Made by a program: the position numbers and the translations under genes
Assembly (NCBI GenBank): GCA_018780435.1
Contig: JADMJS010000778.1
Coordinates: forward strand, 1 to 38,469
Source of the DNA: Myxococcales bacterium
GTDB lineage: Bacteria > Myxococcota_A > UBA9042 > GCA-2863065
DNA length: 38,469 nt
Direction of reading: 5' to 3'
Notes under the pieces: generated by a model
Told to the model about the DNA's origin: nothing
Seen by the model: only the letters and a program-made list of their open reading frames with translations
Database searches by the model: none
Part shown: positions 7,557 through 14,296 of the stretch, piece after piece
Numbering within the stretch: position 1 is the stretch's first letter
Layout of the letters: the number at the start of each line of letters is the position of its first letter

Positions 7557-8015
7557 GGTCCAGCGGGTGGAGCGCGTTGTGACGACGGCGTTTGTCATCT
7601 CGCGTGCGCGCCCGACGGCGTGATCGACGGGGCTTTCGATGGCCTCGCCCCCTGCCCGAGCGGGACCATATGCATGCGAGCCCAAGGGAGCTGCTTCGTC
7701 GGTCGTTGCGCCCCTGCCGGAGCGTCCGCCGACGGTGCGGCCTGCACACAGGCCGATGACTGTGCGAGCGGTTCATGCGTGATGGAGGGAGATGGCGTGA
7801 CTCGGTGCCGTGCCCCCTGTCAGGGCCAGACAGCGACCTGCCCGAACGGACAGAGGTGTACGCGTGCCGCCGACGGATGTGGGATCTGTATGGACCCCAC
7901 CTCAGGCGCCGGGGTCGCTGGGCCCGATCTCCCGTTGGGGCGTGGGCCCTTATCCGCCCCGTCAGGCGTCCTCTTCGCGCTCGTCATCGCCATGACCGCA
8001 AGCTTCACGCTTCTC
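7557..8015 (+). pseudogene. 3' tail of a Cys-rich surface-protein gene, fused in frame to the next gene
   Basis: A frame open from 7557 (after a TGA at 7554-7556) has no convincing start. The first possible one is GTG 7620, with no clear ribosome binding site. It encodes Cys-rich modules of the type seen in myxobacterial surface proteins (CDDGVCHLACAPDG, GAACTQADDCASGSC, CPNGQRCTRAADGCGIC), a Gly/Pro linker, and a hydrophobic helix VLFALVIAMTASFTLLM followed by an Arg run. That is the layout of a C-terminal membrane/sorting anchor. The frame runs without a stop into the lipoprotein gene at 8016. I read it as a 5'-truncated gene end abutting the lipoprotein gene. The alternative is one fused 393-aa protein from GTG 7620. 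Confidence 0.5.
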
Positions 8016-8801
8016 ATGACGCACCGTAGACGACGACGTCTTGTCTCGGTTGCCCTTGGCTACGCGGGAGTCATTGTCCTCGGCTGTGGAGAGTCGAGCG
8101 TGGCGACCTCGCCGAGTGCGGAGGATACCGCTGCCTCCGCAGACACATCCACGACAGACGTCACGCAGGACTCGTCGAGCTTCGATGCGTCTACGACCAC
8201 CGATATCGAAAGCCCCGATGGCGGTGGTGACCTGCAGAGCGACTACCGCCGGCCAGTCTTCGAGCGGATCGCTGCCAATCCTGGCTGCACTTCGAGCAAG
8301 CTCAGCACTGCGTTCGACGGCGAGGTTGGCCTCGTAGTGGCCCAGCGCATCGACACGCCGTCACTTCCGGCCCGCGTTCACGCCGTGACAATCTGGTCCG
8401 GTACTCCGCGCCCAGGCACCGTACGGCCGTCGATCGTGCTCGGGGAGTGCGACGCCGAGTTGCCAGTCCCGCTCGTTGTGTTTGCCGGTCCGCCGTCGGC
8501 AGACGGTCGCGGGGTCGAGAGCATCTCAGCGATTGCCGAAGTCATCGCACCCCCGGATGGGATCGACACCGACCAGCGGGTGCAGGTCCTTGTGTGGCCG
8601 CCGCTGACCGTCAAAGAAGGCGACGTAGTCTACGTGGGCGGGCGCTACGTCGTCGAGGACGACAAAGCGAGCTGCTTCACCATCTGCGCCGACGGCCCCG
8701 AAGGAATCGTTGCCCACGTTGGCGCCGATGGCAGCTTCGAGTGGGTCGGCACGCATGGGCCACTCGACGTCGACGTGACGCTCGAGGTCGCGGCTCCCTG
8801 A
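8016..8801 (+). CDS. Predicted lipoprotein of unknown function, 261 aa
   Basis: Starting at ATG 8016 the protein has a textbook lipoprotein signal: MTHRRRRR, a hydrophobic stretch LVSVALGYAGVIVLGC (lipobox VLGC) and a Ser/Thr/Asp-rich linker typical of this genome's lipoproteins. The mature part is beta-rich (AVTIWSGTPRPGTVRPSIVL, VQVLVWPPLTVKEGDVVYVG) with four later cysteines and no recognised family. Its predicted place is a lipid-anchored envelope protein. The frame is also open upstream into the Cys-rich relic. The signal peptide is the main argument for starting here; no strong ribosome binding site is visible. Confidence 0.7.
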   Translation: MTHRRRRRLVSVALGYAGVIVLGCGESSVATSPSAEDTAASADTSTTDVTQDSSSFDASTTTDIESPDGGGDLQSDYRRPVFERIAANPGCTSSKLSTAFDGEVGLVVAQRIDTPSLPARVHAVTIWSGTPRPGTVRPSIVLGECDAELPVPLVVFAGPPSADGRGVESISAIAEVIAPPDGIDTDQRVQVLVWPPLTVKEGDVVYVGGRYVVEDDKASCFTICADGPEGIVAHVGADGSFEWVGTHGPLDVDVTLEVAAP

Positions 8802-8834
8802 CCGACTTCGGCCGAGCCGATGCGTCGACCTCGG

Positions 8835-9716
8835 CTATCTCCCACCTCGACCGTGCTTGCCCGGCTTCAACACCTTGATCGTCTTGCCCGGGTGCTTTGC
8901 GGCCTTGCCGGGATGGGTCATGACCTTGAAGACGCGATGGGAGTGGGCGCGCGTCTTCAGCATGACTCGCACAGGCCCTGGGTGTACGAACCGGCGCGCC
9001 ACCCGGGCGCCAGGGACCCAACCGCCGACGACATAGGTACGGCCCCGCCAGTGACCGTGAGTCCAGTAGTGGCCGGCCTTGGTCGCGGGACGCCACGCGC
9101 CCTCCACCCAGCCGTTCGGACCGTGATGGCCGACGACCCAGACCTCGCCGCGTCGGGCGGCGTTCGGCCGCCAGTGACCGTGGTGCCATTGACCGTATCG
9201 GAAGCGCCCCGGTATCCAGGCGAACCCGGGTCGCACGGGCTCGCGCCAGAAGCCGTCGATCCACTCGCCTTCGGGTGTCCAGTGACCCGGCACCCAGTCG
9301 TGGCCAGCCTTCACGAGCTTCGGCCGCCAGTGCCCGATCACCCAGACCCCGCTGGTCGGCCGCGCGTCCACCCATTCGTAGCCGTCCCGATTGACCGGAC
9401 GCCAGGCGCCGTCGACCCAGTATCCGTCCTCAGCCCGATAGCCGGGGACCCAGACCTGGCCGCTCTCAGGCGGGACCTGCGGGCGCCAACCGGGCTCGTC
9501 GAATCCGCCATCCGGGTTCAAAACGGGCTCTTGCCACACGAACCCCGCTTTCTCCTTCTGCCGATAGAAGCCCTCGACGACCACACCGTCCGGGCGCGTG
9601 TACCCGTCCTCCCACACCCACTCGACGTCGGGCGCCTCGAAGTCGTCGAGATCCACTTGTGCGCTCGCTCCGATCGGGGCAACACACAGGAAGAGGCTCA
9701 TCCAGATCTTGTTCAT
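8835..9716 (-). CDS. Secreted YXWGXW-type tryptophan-repeat protein
   Basis: The 293-aa protein starts at ATG 9716 with GGAG 5 nt upstream, which favours it over an ATG 15 codons earlier. Signal peptide: MNKIWMSLFLCVAPIGASAQ. The mature chain is a series of Trp/Gly/His units of about 18-25 residues, such as VWVPGYRAEDGYWVDGAW, HDWVPGHWTPEGEWIDGFW and WTHGHWRGRTYVVGGW. This is the pattern of the YXWGXW repeat family (PF12779-like), found in periplasmic or secreted proteins of unknown function. The last 45 residues are basic and Lys/His/Gly-rich. No operon partner is evident. Confidence 0.8.
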   Translation of the reverse strand: MNKIWMSLFLCVAPIGASAQVDLDDFEAPDVEWVWEDGYTRPDGVVVEGFYRQKEKAGFVWQEPVLNPDGGFDEPGWRPQVPPESGQVWVPGYRAEDGYWVDGAWRPVNRDGYEWVDARPTSGVWVIGHWRPKLVKAGHDWVPGHWTPEGEWIDGFWREPVRPGFAWIPGRFRYGQWHHGHWRPNAARRGEVWVVGHHGPNGWVEGAWRPATKAGHYWTHGHWRGRTYVVGGWVPGARVARRFVHPGPVRVMLKTRAHSHRVFKVMTHPGKAAKHPGKTIKVLKPGKHGRGGR

Positions 9717-10088
9717 GTCCACTCCATACCATCGGGCGCTGTTTGCCGCAGGGGTGCTCAAGAAGCACCATGGAGCACGACTGCGGGGTGCGCAATCGAG
9801 CGGGCGCCGATAGATCGAGGACGCGATCGACAGGACCGCGCAGCACGTCGCCGGCTGGGCGCGGCCGGTCAGCCTCTAGCGCGTAGCCGCAAATCGCACG
9901 AACCCCGTGAGACCGGCGGCAGGCACTTGCAGCGCTAGAGGGCGACTGCGACGGTGTTGCCGACCCCGAAGTCCGCGCTCCTGTCGGCCTCCCGTCACTC
10001 GAGACACATGAAACCCTCCCGGCGGCGATAGGACCCCTTCTGTATCAACAATGGGAACCTTGTTGATCTCCTCAGGCGCCGCGACGCA
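9717..10088. other. Gene-free interval with a perfect hairpin
   Basis: No supportable coding region is seen on either strand. It contains the upstream region of the tryptophan-repeat gene and, near its right end, the hairpin at 10044-10067. Confidence 0.5.
10044..10067 (-). terminator. Perfect 8-bp inverted repeat, possible terminator
   Basis: ATCAACAA and TTGTTGAT are separated by an 8-nt loop (TGGGAACC). The hairpin lies 22 nt beyond the stop of the Ig-like protein gene on the minus strand. It has no U-tract, so it could equally be a protein-binding site. Its AT-richness stands out in this GC-rich sequence. Confidence 0.3.
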
Positions 10089-10976
10089 TCAGCCACGGCG
10101 CCAGTGGTCTGCGTCCTCGTCTCGATGGGCGCGCCGTCGCCCCAGTCCGGCATGGATAAGGAGTAGGACCACGAGAGTCAGGGGTAGACCCGTCGTGCCC
10201 TTCGGGGAGGACTGGCAGCCCGGCTCAGGCTCTAGGGTCGCTACTTCGAAACCCTCGACGCAGAAGCGCCTTGAGCCGAGCGGCTGGCCCGCGGCGTCCA
10301 TCGCGGTCAATACCCGGCAAGGGTTGAGGGGCCGTCCGTCCTCAGAGCTCGCGTCGATCAGGGCCGGCGCTCCACACTCCCCCGGCCACACGACGGCGTA
10401 ACTGTGCCATTCGCCGTCGCTGTCAGCGGTCCAGAACGCCGGACGTGTCGTGGTCGCGAGCGAGATCCACCCGAGCTGGCCCTGGTCGTGACATCCTTGA
10501 GCGAATGCAATCTCGAGACACGAGGTCGGCACGTCTGGAAACGAAGCATCCTTCCAGTGTTCGCTTGTGGCGTAGTCTACCGCCGAGACGTCAGGCTCCG
10601 CGGGAGCCGAGAAGACTGGTCCAGCGCCGGTCGTGAACGTGGTCTCTACCCTTGACGGCAAGTATTCCCAGAGCATGGTCTGTTCGAGCGCGATCTCGTA
10701 GGTGGTGCGCGGGGCGAGGGGGCCGTGTCCGACCCACTTGTGCCGCTCCGGACCTCTGGATGCGCTGCGAGTGAGCGCCTTGCCGTTGAGAGACACGGCG
10801 ACGCCGTGGGTCTCTTCCGCTATCAACCATATCGTGGTGTTGGTGGGCACCTCTGTCGCGCCGTCGGCAGGGAACTGCCAGAGGACGCCCGGGCTCGGAG
10901 GATCACAACTCGCATTCGCCAAGGGAACGTAGACCGAGGCGGATGAGACGAGCAACGTGATGATTGGAAGGCGCAC
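10089..10976 (-). CDS. Exported Ig-like (Big_5) protein with C-terminal membrane anchor
   Basis: The 295-aa protein has a signal peptide (MRLPIITLLVSSASVYVPLANA), then a PADGATEVPTNTTIWLIAEE segment typical of bacterial Ig-like SbsA/Big_5 domains, continuing to TTYEIALEQTM and TTFTTG. Several Cys residues follow. The end is PGCQSS, a hydrophobic helix LPLTLVVLLLIHAGLG and RRRAHRDED. A Cys/Gly patch, helix and Arg cluster is the layout of C-terminal sorting tags such as MYXO-CTERM, though the motif match is loose. It is probably surface-attached. Function is unknown. The 217 bp upstream (10977-11193) hold nothing recognisable. Confidence 0.8.
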   Translation of the reverse strand: MRLPIITLLVSSASVYVPLANASCDPPSPGVLWQFPADGATEVPTNTTIWLIAEETHGVAVSLNGKALTRSASRGPERHKWVGHGPLAPRTTYEIALEQTMLWEYLPSRVETTFTTGAGPVFSAPAEPDVSAVDYATSEHWKDASFPDVPTSCLEIAFAQGCHDQGQLGWISLATTTRPAFWTADSDGEWHSYAVVWPGECGAPALIDASSEDGRPLNPCRVLTAMDAAGQPLGSRRFCVEGFEVATLEPEPGCQSSPKGTTGLPLTLVVLLLIHAGLGRRRAHRDEDADHWRRG

Positions 10977-11193
10977 GCGTAGGACTTTACCAAAATCTCC
11001 GGTCTACGTCGGAAAACGTCCCGCTGGAGCGTGGCGCGGGCGACGAGTCACGCCGGACGATTGAATGGGGATCCCTCCGGGCACGACGACCGTCACCCAC
11101 GTTGGCGCTCAGCTGAAAGGCCAGTCCTGGGCTGCCGTTCCCGCTAGTTGGGATCGACTGCGCAAACAGCGATCGTTGCACCCTTCAATACGT

Positions 11194-11644
11194 CTACTCC
11201 GGCGCCGCCGGAATGAAACCGCCGTACCGCTCGATCCGGGCCGCGAGGCGGGTCGCCAGTGCGGGGCTCGCGGCGCCGAGCTGGGCCAGGATGACGCGGG
11301 CTTCTGCCTGGTAGGCGAGGCGCTTGTCGCGGCTCCAGTAGTGTGGGGGCTCGGCGAGGTTCACGATGCGGTCAGCGAGCTTCACCATCGCGACTTCCCG
11401 CGTCTCCAGGAGGATTCGCCGCAGGGAGTCGGCCATGCGCTGGTCCTTCGGGAGGGCGTCGGACTTGCTCAACGCGGCGACACCACGCGCGACGGCGTCG
11501 CCGAAGCGCTCGGCGAGCTCGTCTTGCGTGACCGGGGTGTCCTCGACCGTGTCGTGGAGGAGCGCGCAGGTGACGGCGAGGTCGACGTCGAAGGGCTCGG
11601 ACGCGGCGATCGCGATGAGCTCGGCGGCGACCGTGGCCGGGTGC
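11194..11644 (-). repeat. Direct repeat DR2, distal copy
   Basis: Positions 11199-11644 match 13681-14126 (offset 2482) with one mismatch (11218 versus 13700). Between the match and the stop codon the intact copy has 6 extra bases. Similarity ends at the TAG stop on one side and two bases from the rloB stop on the other. Confidence 0.95.
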
Positions 11645-11646
11645 TT
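11194..11646 (-). pseudogene. Promoterless 3' copy of the HD-hydrolase gene
   Basis: The frame encodes residues 34-184 of the HD protein found intact at 13670-14224, from the His34 codon to the stop, differing by one substitution near the end and two fewer residues in the C-terminal Ala-Pro run. There is no start codon in the first codons. Directly upstream, in the same frame, comes AAG and then the TAG stop of rloB. The metal ligands (His34, His63-Asp64, Asp124) are all retained, but the first 33 residues are missing. It can only be translated from an internal start (for example GTG/TTG codons near 11472) or by reading through the rloB stop. Confidence 0.85.
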
Positions 11647-12267
11647 CTAGCCGCGGAGGGCGCGCACGAGCCGATAGACTCCCGTTGTGGGGTTGCAGCC
11701 TGGGGACCCAGCATCTTCCGCACGGAGGTCCAGTCGCTCAGCGCGCAGCACCGCATCTTCGATGCCGGTCAATAGTCGCTGTGGTTTCAAGTGTTTATCG
11801 TAGTCGGGCAGGTGCCTCTTCAACATGCGCGCCACCTCTTTTCGTGGCTGCATTCCCGGTGGCTCTCGGACGTGAAGGAGGAGCCATAGTTCGAAGCAAG
11901 GATTTGATATCGCGATGTAAATACCGTTATCGCGCGCCATCTGCGCGGCGTCCGGGATGTGGGGGTGATCATCGACATCGAAGACGCACCAGACCTGATC
12001 GAAGAGCAGGTTGTCGTCCTTCTCGCGCTTGGCGCGATCGATTGCCTCAAGCTTGCGCGACTTTGCAGACTTGACCAGTGTCAGCGGGACCCCGGCACCG
12101 GGAACCACTTCGATGGTCACCAGCGGGTTGCGTAGGTGGGAGCGCAGGCCGTCGAGGTACTCCGGTTCTGTAACACGACCTTCGCATACGACCAGCAGCC
12201 GCTGCCTCGGCTGTCGCGCCGCTGTCGCACGCGCGGGTCGTCGCGGGGCGTGGCGATGAGTCGCCAT
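11647..12267 (-). CDS. rloB: RloB family protein (second gene of RloAB/AbiL-like system)
   Basis: The 206-aa protein starts at ATG 12267, overlapping the rloA stop by one base (TGATG). After a basic, Arg/Ala-rich N-terminus come the RloB motifs: RLLVVCEGRVTEPEYLDGL (acidic residues near 30-37), QVWCVFDVDDHPH and IYIAISNPCFELWLLLH. RloB is a TOPRIM-like putative nuclease encoded next to an RloA ATPase in restriction-linked and abortive-infection loci. Lactococcal AbiL has the same pairing. Its TAG stop is two bases from the duplicated HD-gene tail and in frame with it. Length is normal for RloB, so it appears complete. Confidence 0.85.
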   Translation of the reverse strand: MATHRHAPRRPARATAARQPRQRLLVVCEGRVTEPEYLDGLRSHLRNPLVTIEVVPGAGVPLTLVKSAKSRKLEAIDRAKREKDDNLLFDQVWCVFDVDDHPHIPDAAQMARDNGIYIAISNPCFELWLLLHVREPPGMQPRKEVARMLKRHLPDYDKHLKPQRLLTGIEDAVLRAERLDLRAEDAGSPGCNPTTGVYRLVRALRG

Positions 12268-13559
12268 CAGGCCAGAGGGTCCTCGGACCCACGACTCAGT
12301 CCGCTACCGATGAATGGGATCGCGCCGTATCGCCCCTGCAAATAGCCTCGCTCGAGGTTCTCCTCCTTGCGGGGCTTGAAGTCCGACAACGGGTAGACCT
12401 GAGTGGCGCCTTCAGCGTCCTTCTCACTGAGCCAAACTTGATCCCGGCGTAGAGCGGGTTCTCCGAGGACGGTGCCGAGCAAGTTGGTGTCGTGGGTGGC
12501 GAAGAGCAACTGGGCGTTATTCGGGTTCGTGCTTGGGCTGTTGAATTGCTTCACGAGGTTGAGCGCCAACAGCGGGTGGAGGCTCGCCTCAAGCTCATCC
12601 ACCACCACGAGTCCGCCGTGCCGCATGGCCTCCACGAGCGTCGGTGCCATTCGAAGAAGGGATAACGTTCCCTGGGACTCCTGTTCCAGAGGAAGCCACG
12701 AGTCGGGCCTCGAGGTCTTGTGTTGCAGCATGACGCGCCCACGTGCACGCCCCGCGCTGCGATCTCCCTCGGTGCTAGGATCTGGAATGAGTTTGATGTC
12801 GACGATTCCAACGTCGGCTGACGTGAGGAGGCGCCTCAGCTCGCCAGCGCGCCAGTTTGGCGTGTCACCAAATAGAGAGCCTTGTACGGGTTCGTTGGGC
12901 ACGATCAGCACCCTCGAAAGCCAGTACTCCAACCTTGGCTCATACGGCCAGCGAGCGCTACTTCGCCGAATGTTGAATGAACCTATGCTTCTGAATAAAT
13001 GATAGACAGGTTCAATCTGTACGATTTTATGCTGAGCGGCGACGGACAGAAAGAGTGCGTTGGGCCTAGTCACCTGTTCGACGAGCCGATTCTCGCCCCT
13101 CAGGCTGTCTCCAAACTTGAAAGATTGCTCGTCTCGCTCGAACCAGACTTGTTTCCGGCCGTGAGGATAGGCGTAGAGCCACTCCTCGAGGAACCTCTCG
13201 TCGTTGGCGCGGAAGCCGTACTCGAACCGTATCTCGTCGGCGATGAAGGAGGCGATGTAGGACGACGGAGCCGTCGGTTCAGTGTTCCACGCAAAGGGGT
13301 CGCGGGGCACACCGGACTCGGGTTCCCACATGCGATGTGACCGCACGACTGCGTCCTGCATGAACGTCAACGCATCTAGAAGGTTACTCTTGCCACTCGC
13401 GTTGGCCCCATACACGGCGGCCACGGTGAGGATTCGATGCTCGTGCCCAGCCACCTTTCGCGGGCGATCATCCTCACCTCCCGCCCGTGCCTCTTCGAAG
13501 GTAAAGACCTGTTCGGTCTTCAGCGACCGATGATTCTCGACTCGGAACTCGATGAGCAA
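12267..13559 (-). CDS. rloA: RloA-like AAA ATPase
   Basis: The 430-aa protein starts at a TTG (13557-13559) with GGAGGG 4 nt upstream. The opening MLIEFRVENHRSLKTEQ is typical of the AAA_15/AAA_21 defence ATPases. Walker A is YGANASGKSNLLDAL near residue 50-60, a signature-like SQGTLSLLRMAP lies near 295-305, Walker B is GGLVVVDELEASLHPLL, and the switch is FATHDTNLL. The C-terminus (FKPRKEENLERGYLQGRYGAIPFI) is the usual end of this family. With RloB it forms a two-gene system expected to sense infection through ATP hydrolysis and activate RloB. The protein looks full length and intact, in contrast to the decayed modules elsewhere in the window. Confidence 0.85.
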   Translation of the reverse strand: MLIEFRVENHRSLKTEQVFTFEEARAGGEDDRPRKVAGHEHRILTVAAVYGANASGKSNLLDALTFMQDAVVRSHRMWEPESGVPRDPFAWNTEPTAPSSYIASFIADEIRFEYGFRANDERFLEEWLYAYPHGRKQVWFERDEQSFKFGDSLRGENRLVEQVTRPNALFLSVAAQHKIVQIEPVYHLFRSIGSFNIRRSSARWPYEPRLEYWLSRVLIVPNEPVQGSLFGDTPNWRAGELRRLLTSADVGIVDIKLIPDPSTEGDRSAGRARGRVMLQHKTSRPDSWLPLEQESQGTLSLLRMAPTLVEAMRHGGLVVVDELEASLHPLLALNLVKQFNSPSTNPNNAQLLFATHDTNLLGTVLGEPALRRDQVWLSEKDAEGATQVYPLSDFKPRKEENLERGYLQGRYGAIPFIGSGLSRGSEDPLA

Positions 13560-13563
13560 CGCG

Positions 13564-13569
13564 CCCTCC
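13564..13569 (-). promoter_or_regulatory. Shine-Dalgarno deciding the TTG start of rloA
   Basis: GGAGGG on the minus strand lies within a longer purine run and 4 nt before TTG 13559. No better ATG or GTG start lies nearby. Confidence 0.6.
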
Positions 13570-13669
13570 TCTCCTCATCCGTATCGTTTCAGGCCGTTTT
13601 CCGCAAGACTCCCGCGAAAATCGGCTCGAATCCGGACCAATAGAGACCTTGGGTGGACCCGCGCCTACA

Positions 13670-14126
13670 CTACTCGGGCGCCGGCGCCGCCGGAATGAAC
13701 CCGCCGTACCGCTCGATCCGGGCCGCGAGGCGGGTCGCCAGTGCGGGGCTCGCGGCGCCGAGCTGGGCCAGGATGACGCGGGCTTCTGCCTGGTAGGCGA
13801 GGCGCTTGTCGCGGCTCCAGTAGTGTGGGGGCTCGGCGAGGTTCACGATGCGGTCAGCGAGCTTCACCATCGCGACTTCCCGCGTCTCCAGGAGGATTCG
13901 CCGCAGGGAGTCGGCCATGCGCTGGTCCTTCGGGAGGGCGTCGGACTTGCTCAACGCGGCGACACCACGCGCGACGGCGTCGCCGAAGCGCTCGGCGAGC
14001 TCGTCTTGCGTGACCGGGGTGTCCTCGACCGTGTCGTGGAGGAGCGCGCAGGTGACGGCGAGGTCGACGTCGAAGGGCTCGGACGCGGCGATCGCGATGA
14101 GCTCGGCGGCGACCGTGGCCGGGTGC
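13670..14126 (-). repeat. Direct repeat DR2, copy inside the intact HD gene
   Basis: This covers codons 34-184 and the stop of the HD gene. It matches 11194-11644 with one substitution and a 6-nt length difference near the stop codon. Beyond 14126 the intact gene continues to its start, and the other copy does not. Confidence 0.95.
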
Positions 14127-14224
14127 AGCACGTAGGGGTTGTCGGAGCCGGGGATGACCTGGCCGCGATGGGCCGTGGCCGCGAAATGGAGTGCGCGTTC
14201 GTAGCGCTCGGGATCGATGAGCAT
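13670..14224 (-). CDS. HD-type (ppGpp hydrolase-like) phosphohydrolase
   Basis: The 184-aa single-domain protein has the HD ligands of the RelA/SpoT hydrolase (MESH1/SAH) family: AHRGQ near 19, H34 in YVLHPATVAAELI, H63-D64 in LLHDTVEDT and D124 in KLADRIVNL. The length fits a small alarmone hydrolase, which would cut the 3'-pyrophosphate from (p)ppGpp in the cytoplasm. Substrate specificity is inferred from the fold. The start ATG 14224 gives the usual N-terminal helix. It is followed downstream by the RloAB cassette, 110 bp after its stop. Its last 450 bp are duplicated beyond that cassette, yet this copy is complete. Confidence 0.8.
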   Translation of the reverse strand: MLIDPERYERALHFAATAHRGQVIPGSDNPYVLHPATVAAELIAIAASEPFDVDLAVTCALLHDTVEDTPVTQDELAERFGDAVARGVAALSKSDALPKDQRMADSLRRILLETREVAMVKLADRIVNLAEPPHYWSRDKRLAYQAEARVILAQLGAASPALATRLAARIERYGGFIPAAPAPE

Positions 14225-14296
14225 GGCGGGAGACTATCACGAACGCGTCTGCGGCTCTGCGGCGTATAGTGGGGTGATGCGTGAGGGCGGCGCGTG

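Larger units (their letters stand above)
11645..13669 (-). mobile_element. RloAB defence cassette bracketed by HD-gene tails
   Basis: This 2.0-kb insert lies exactly between the two copies of the HD gene tail and contains only rloA, rloB and about 110 bp of upstream DNA, on the same strand as the HD gene. Its base composition is visibly lower in GC than the flanks, for example around 12960-13040, which suggests transfer. It carries no recombinase. Recombination between the repeats would remove about 2.48 kb and leave one intact HD gene. Mobility is inferred from structure only. Confidence 0.5.

Noticed and set aside
9880..10020. Short minus-strand frame ending in a protein-like stretch (FGVGNTVAVAL)
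   Set aside because: An in-frame TGA lies only about 20 codons upstream, with no start or ribosome binding site, so there is too little to call a gene or relic.
11645..13669. Interpretation of the RloAB insert as an insertion sequence or tyrosine-integrase island
   Set aside because: No transposase, integrase or terminal inverted repeats are visible. The flanking repeats are about 450 bp of coding sequence, far longer than usual target duplications or attachment sites.
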